A stretch of DNA of 5,872 bases from Spirochaetota bacterium (GTDB lineage Bacteria; Spirochaetota; Spirochaetia; Treponematales; UBA12059): NCBI GenBank assembly GCA_029565815.1, contig JAKQNL010000129.1:1-5872 (forward strand), read 5' to 3'. Each line of letters opens with the position of its first letter. Positions within the stretch are counted from its first letter, which is position 1. The notes under the pieces were generated by a model, which ran no database searches, was not told the origin of the DNA, and saw only the letters and a program-made list of their open reading frames with translations. A program made the position numbers and the translations under genes. This document shows positions 4,717 through 5,872 of this stretch, piece after piece.

Positions 4717-5872
4717 CAGACAAGAAGCTTACCAAGATAGTGGCTACCGTTTCCGACCGCCGCTGCGATTCGGAATTCATCCAGTCCATCATCGACGCCG
4801 GCGTCAATGTGGTGCGCCTCAACACAGCCCACCAGAGTCCGCAGGATTCCGTGCGCGTGGTAGCTGCCGTGCGTGCGGTTTCGGATACCATAGCGATACT
4901 TGTGGATACCAAAGGACCGGAGGTGCGCGTCCGGGGCCTTGTCGACGCATTGGAACTGAAAGCCGGGGACACGGTTACCATCCCGAAGGTGGATGAGCTA
5001 CGCAAGGGCTTTGACGTATCCTATGCGTCCTTTGTGGACGAGGTGCCCGTTGGCGCGCACATACTCATGGATGATGGATCCATAGAGCTTGCGGTGCGCA
5101 ATAAGGCTAACGGCATGCTCTTGTGCGAAGCCCAAAACGATGGCGTTTTGAAAAACAGCAAGAGCGTGAACGTGCCCAACGTGAGCCTGAACGTGCCGTC
5201 CCTGTCGGATAAGGATAGGGCTTACCTTAAATTTGTGGCGGACAATGCCATAGACTTTGTTGCCCACTCATTTGTGCGGGACAAGGAAGATGTACTGGAA
5301 GTGCGTCGCATACTGGATGGCTACGGCTCTAAAGCGCGCATCATCGCAAAAATCGAGAACGCCCGCGGTGTAACGAATCTTCCGGAAATCCTGGATATAG
5401 CCGACGGCATCATGGTGGCTCGCGGCGACCTGGGCGTGGAAATCCCCATGGAGCGCATACCCGGCATCCAAAAGCACATCATCGATTTGTGCGTACGCAA
5501 GGGTAAGCCTGTCATCACGGCAACCCAGATGCTGCACACCATGATGGAAAACCCCCGCCCAACGCGGGCCGAAGTGTCAGATGTTGCCAACGCGGTTTTT
5601 GACGGCACCGACGCTCTCATGCTGTCCGGCGAAACCGCATCGGGCAAGTATCCCCTGGAGTCTGTACAGGTCATGGCCCGCATCGCGGCCCAGGCGGAAA
5701 GCCAAAAGCCACGCAAAGCCCACCTGGACAGCGAAGCCAGCCCAAACCAGGTGCGCACCTTTTTGGCCCGCAGTGCCGCGGAGAGCGCGTTTCGCCTGCC
5801 CATTAAGGCAATCATCGCGGACACGGAAACCGGCCGCATAGCGCGCATCCTGTCCACCTACCGCTGTCATGT
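4713..5872 (+). CDS. pyk: Pyruvate kinase, C-terminal end cut by window edge
   Basis: Pyruvate kinase transfers phosphate from phosphoenolpyruvate to ADP, giving pyruvate and ATP in the cytoplasm at the end of glycolysis. Manual translation gives 386 residues, open to the edge; the family is usually about 470-590 long, so most of the regulatory C-terminal domain is missing. Visible are Arg35 and Asn37 (VVRLNTAH), DTKGPEVR at 65-72, the B domain (about 73-160), KIEN at 213-216 with catalytic Lys213 and metal ligand Glu215, metal ligand Asp239 in VARGDLGVEIP, and Thr271 in ATQML. NPRPTRAEVSDVANAVFDGTDA and LSGETASGKYP follow in the expected order. Glu70 suggests the potassium-dependent class, yet the Ser that usually follows Asn37 by two residues is Ala39. 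The ATG overlaps the previous stop (ATGA), with AGGA five bases upstream, so translation is probably coupled. Isoform and allosteric effector cannot be judged from this part. Confidence 0.97.
   Translation, partial: MTDKKLTKIVATVSDRRCDSEFIQSIIDAGVNVVRLNTAHQSPQDSVRVVAAVRAVSDTIAILVDTKGPEVRVRGLVDALELKAGDTVTIPKVDELRKGFDVSYASFVDEVPVGAHILMDDGSIELAVRNKANGMLLCEAQNDGVLKNSKSVNVPNVSLNVPSLSDKDRAYLKFVADNAIDFVAHSFVRDKEDVLEVRRILDGYGSKARIIAKIENARGVTNLPEILDIADGIMVARGDLGVEIPMERIPGIQKHIIDLCVRKGKPVITATQMLHTMMENPRPTRAEVSDVANAVFDGTDALMLSGETASGKYPLESVQVMARIAAQAESQKPRKAHLDSEASPNQVRTFLARSAAESAFRLPIKAIIADTETGRIARILSTYRCH

Noticed and set aside
5268..5857. Minus-strand frames of 89 and 178 residues at the right end
   Set aside because: They are antisense to pyruvate kinase, whose catalytic motifs run uninterrupted on the plus strand.

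Overview
The window looks like part of an anaerobic, probably fermentative, outer-membrane bacterium, most likely a spirochaete (Treponema-like, moderately GC-rich). Three things suggest this. The pyruvate kinase N-terminus is of the kind I associate with Bacteroidetes and spirochaetes. A TIGR03546/TIGR03545 gene pair is present, which is known from bacteria with outer membranes. The CBS-HATPase/DRTGG/PHP trio is typical of anaerobes with [FeFe] hydrogenases. The assignment is inference from remembered family patterns, not from a database search.

Layout: two divergent operons leave a single non-coding region at 1827-2111. The leftward (minus-strand) operon encodes a protein with two CBS domains fused to an RsbT-like ATPase/kinase domain (879-1826), a small DRTGG-domain protein (483-821), and a PHP-domain metal-dependent phosphoesterase that runs off the left edge (1-473). 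In many anaerobes this trio lies beside genes for NADH-linked electron-bifurcating [FeFe] hydrogenase subunits, so it is probably the regulatory front of a hydrogenase operon. No hydrogenase gene is visible here.

The rightward (plus-strand) operon encodes a small DUF2062/TIGR03546-type membrane protein (2112-2645), a large single-span TIGR03545 protein with an AsmA-like segment after its membrane helix (2653-4716), and a pyruvate kinase (4713 to the right edge) whose start codon overlaps the preceding stop as ATGA. The first two are probably partners in the envelope. Pyruvate kinase makes pyruvate and ATP in glycolysis and is tied to the pair by translational coupling.

The most unusual structure is a perfect 22-bp inverted repeat (1878-1899 and 2022-2043) enclosing 122 bp, including an AT-rich promoter-like island, almost symmetrically between the two divergent genes. 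It could be an invertible, phase-variable promoter or a duplicated operator serving both operons. Smaller palindromes lie over the PHP start codon, around the proximal rightward promoter and at the TIGR03546 ribosome-binding site. No RNA gene, CRISPR array, insertion sequence or intrinsic terminator was seen; both operons leave the window before ending.
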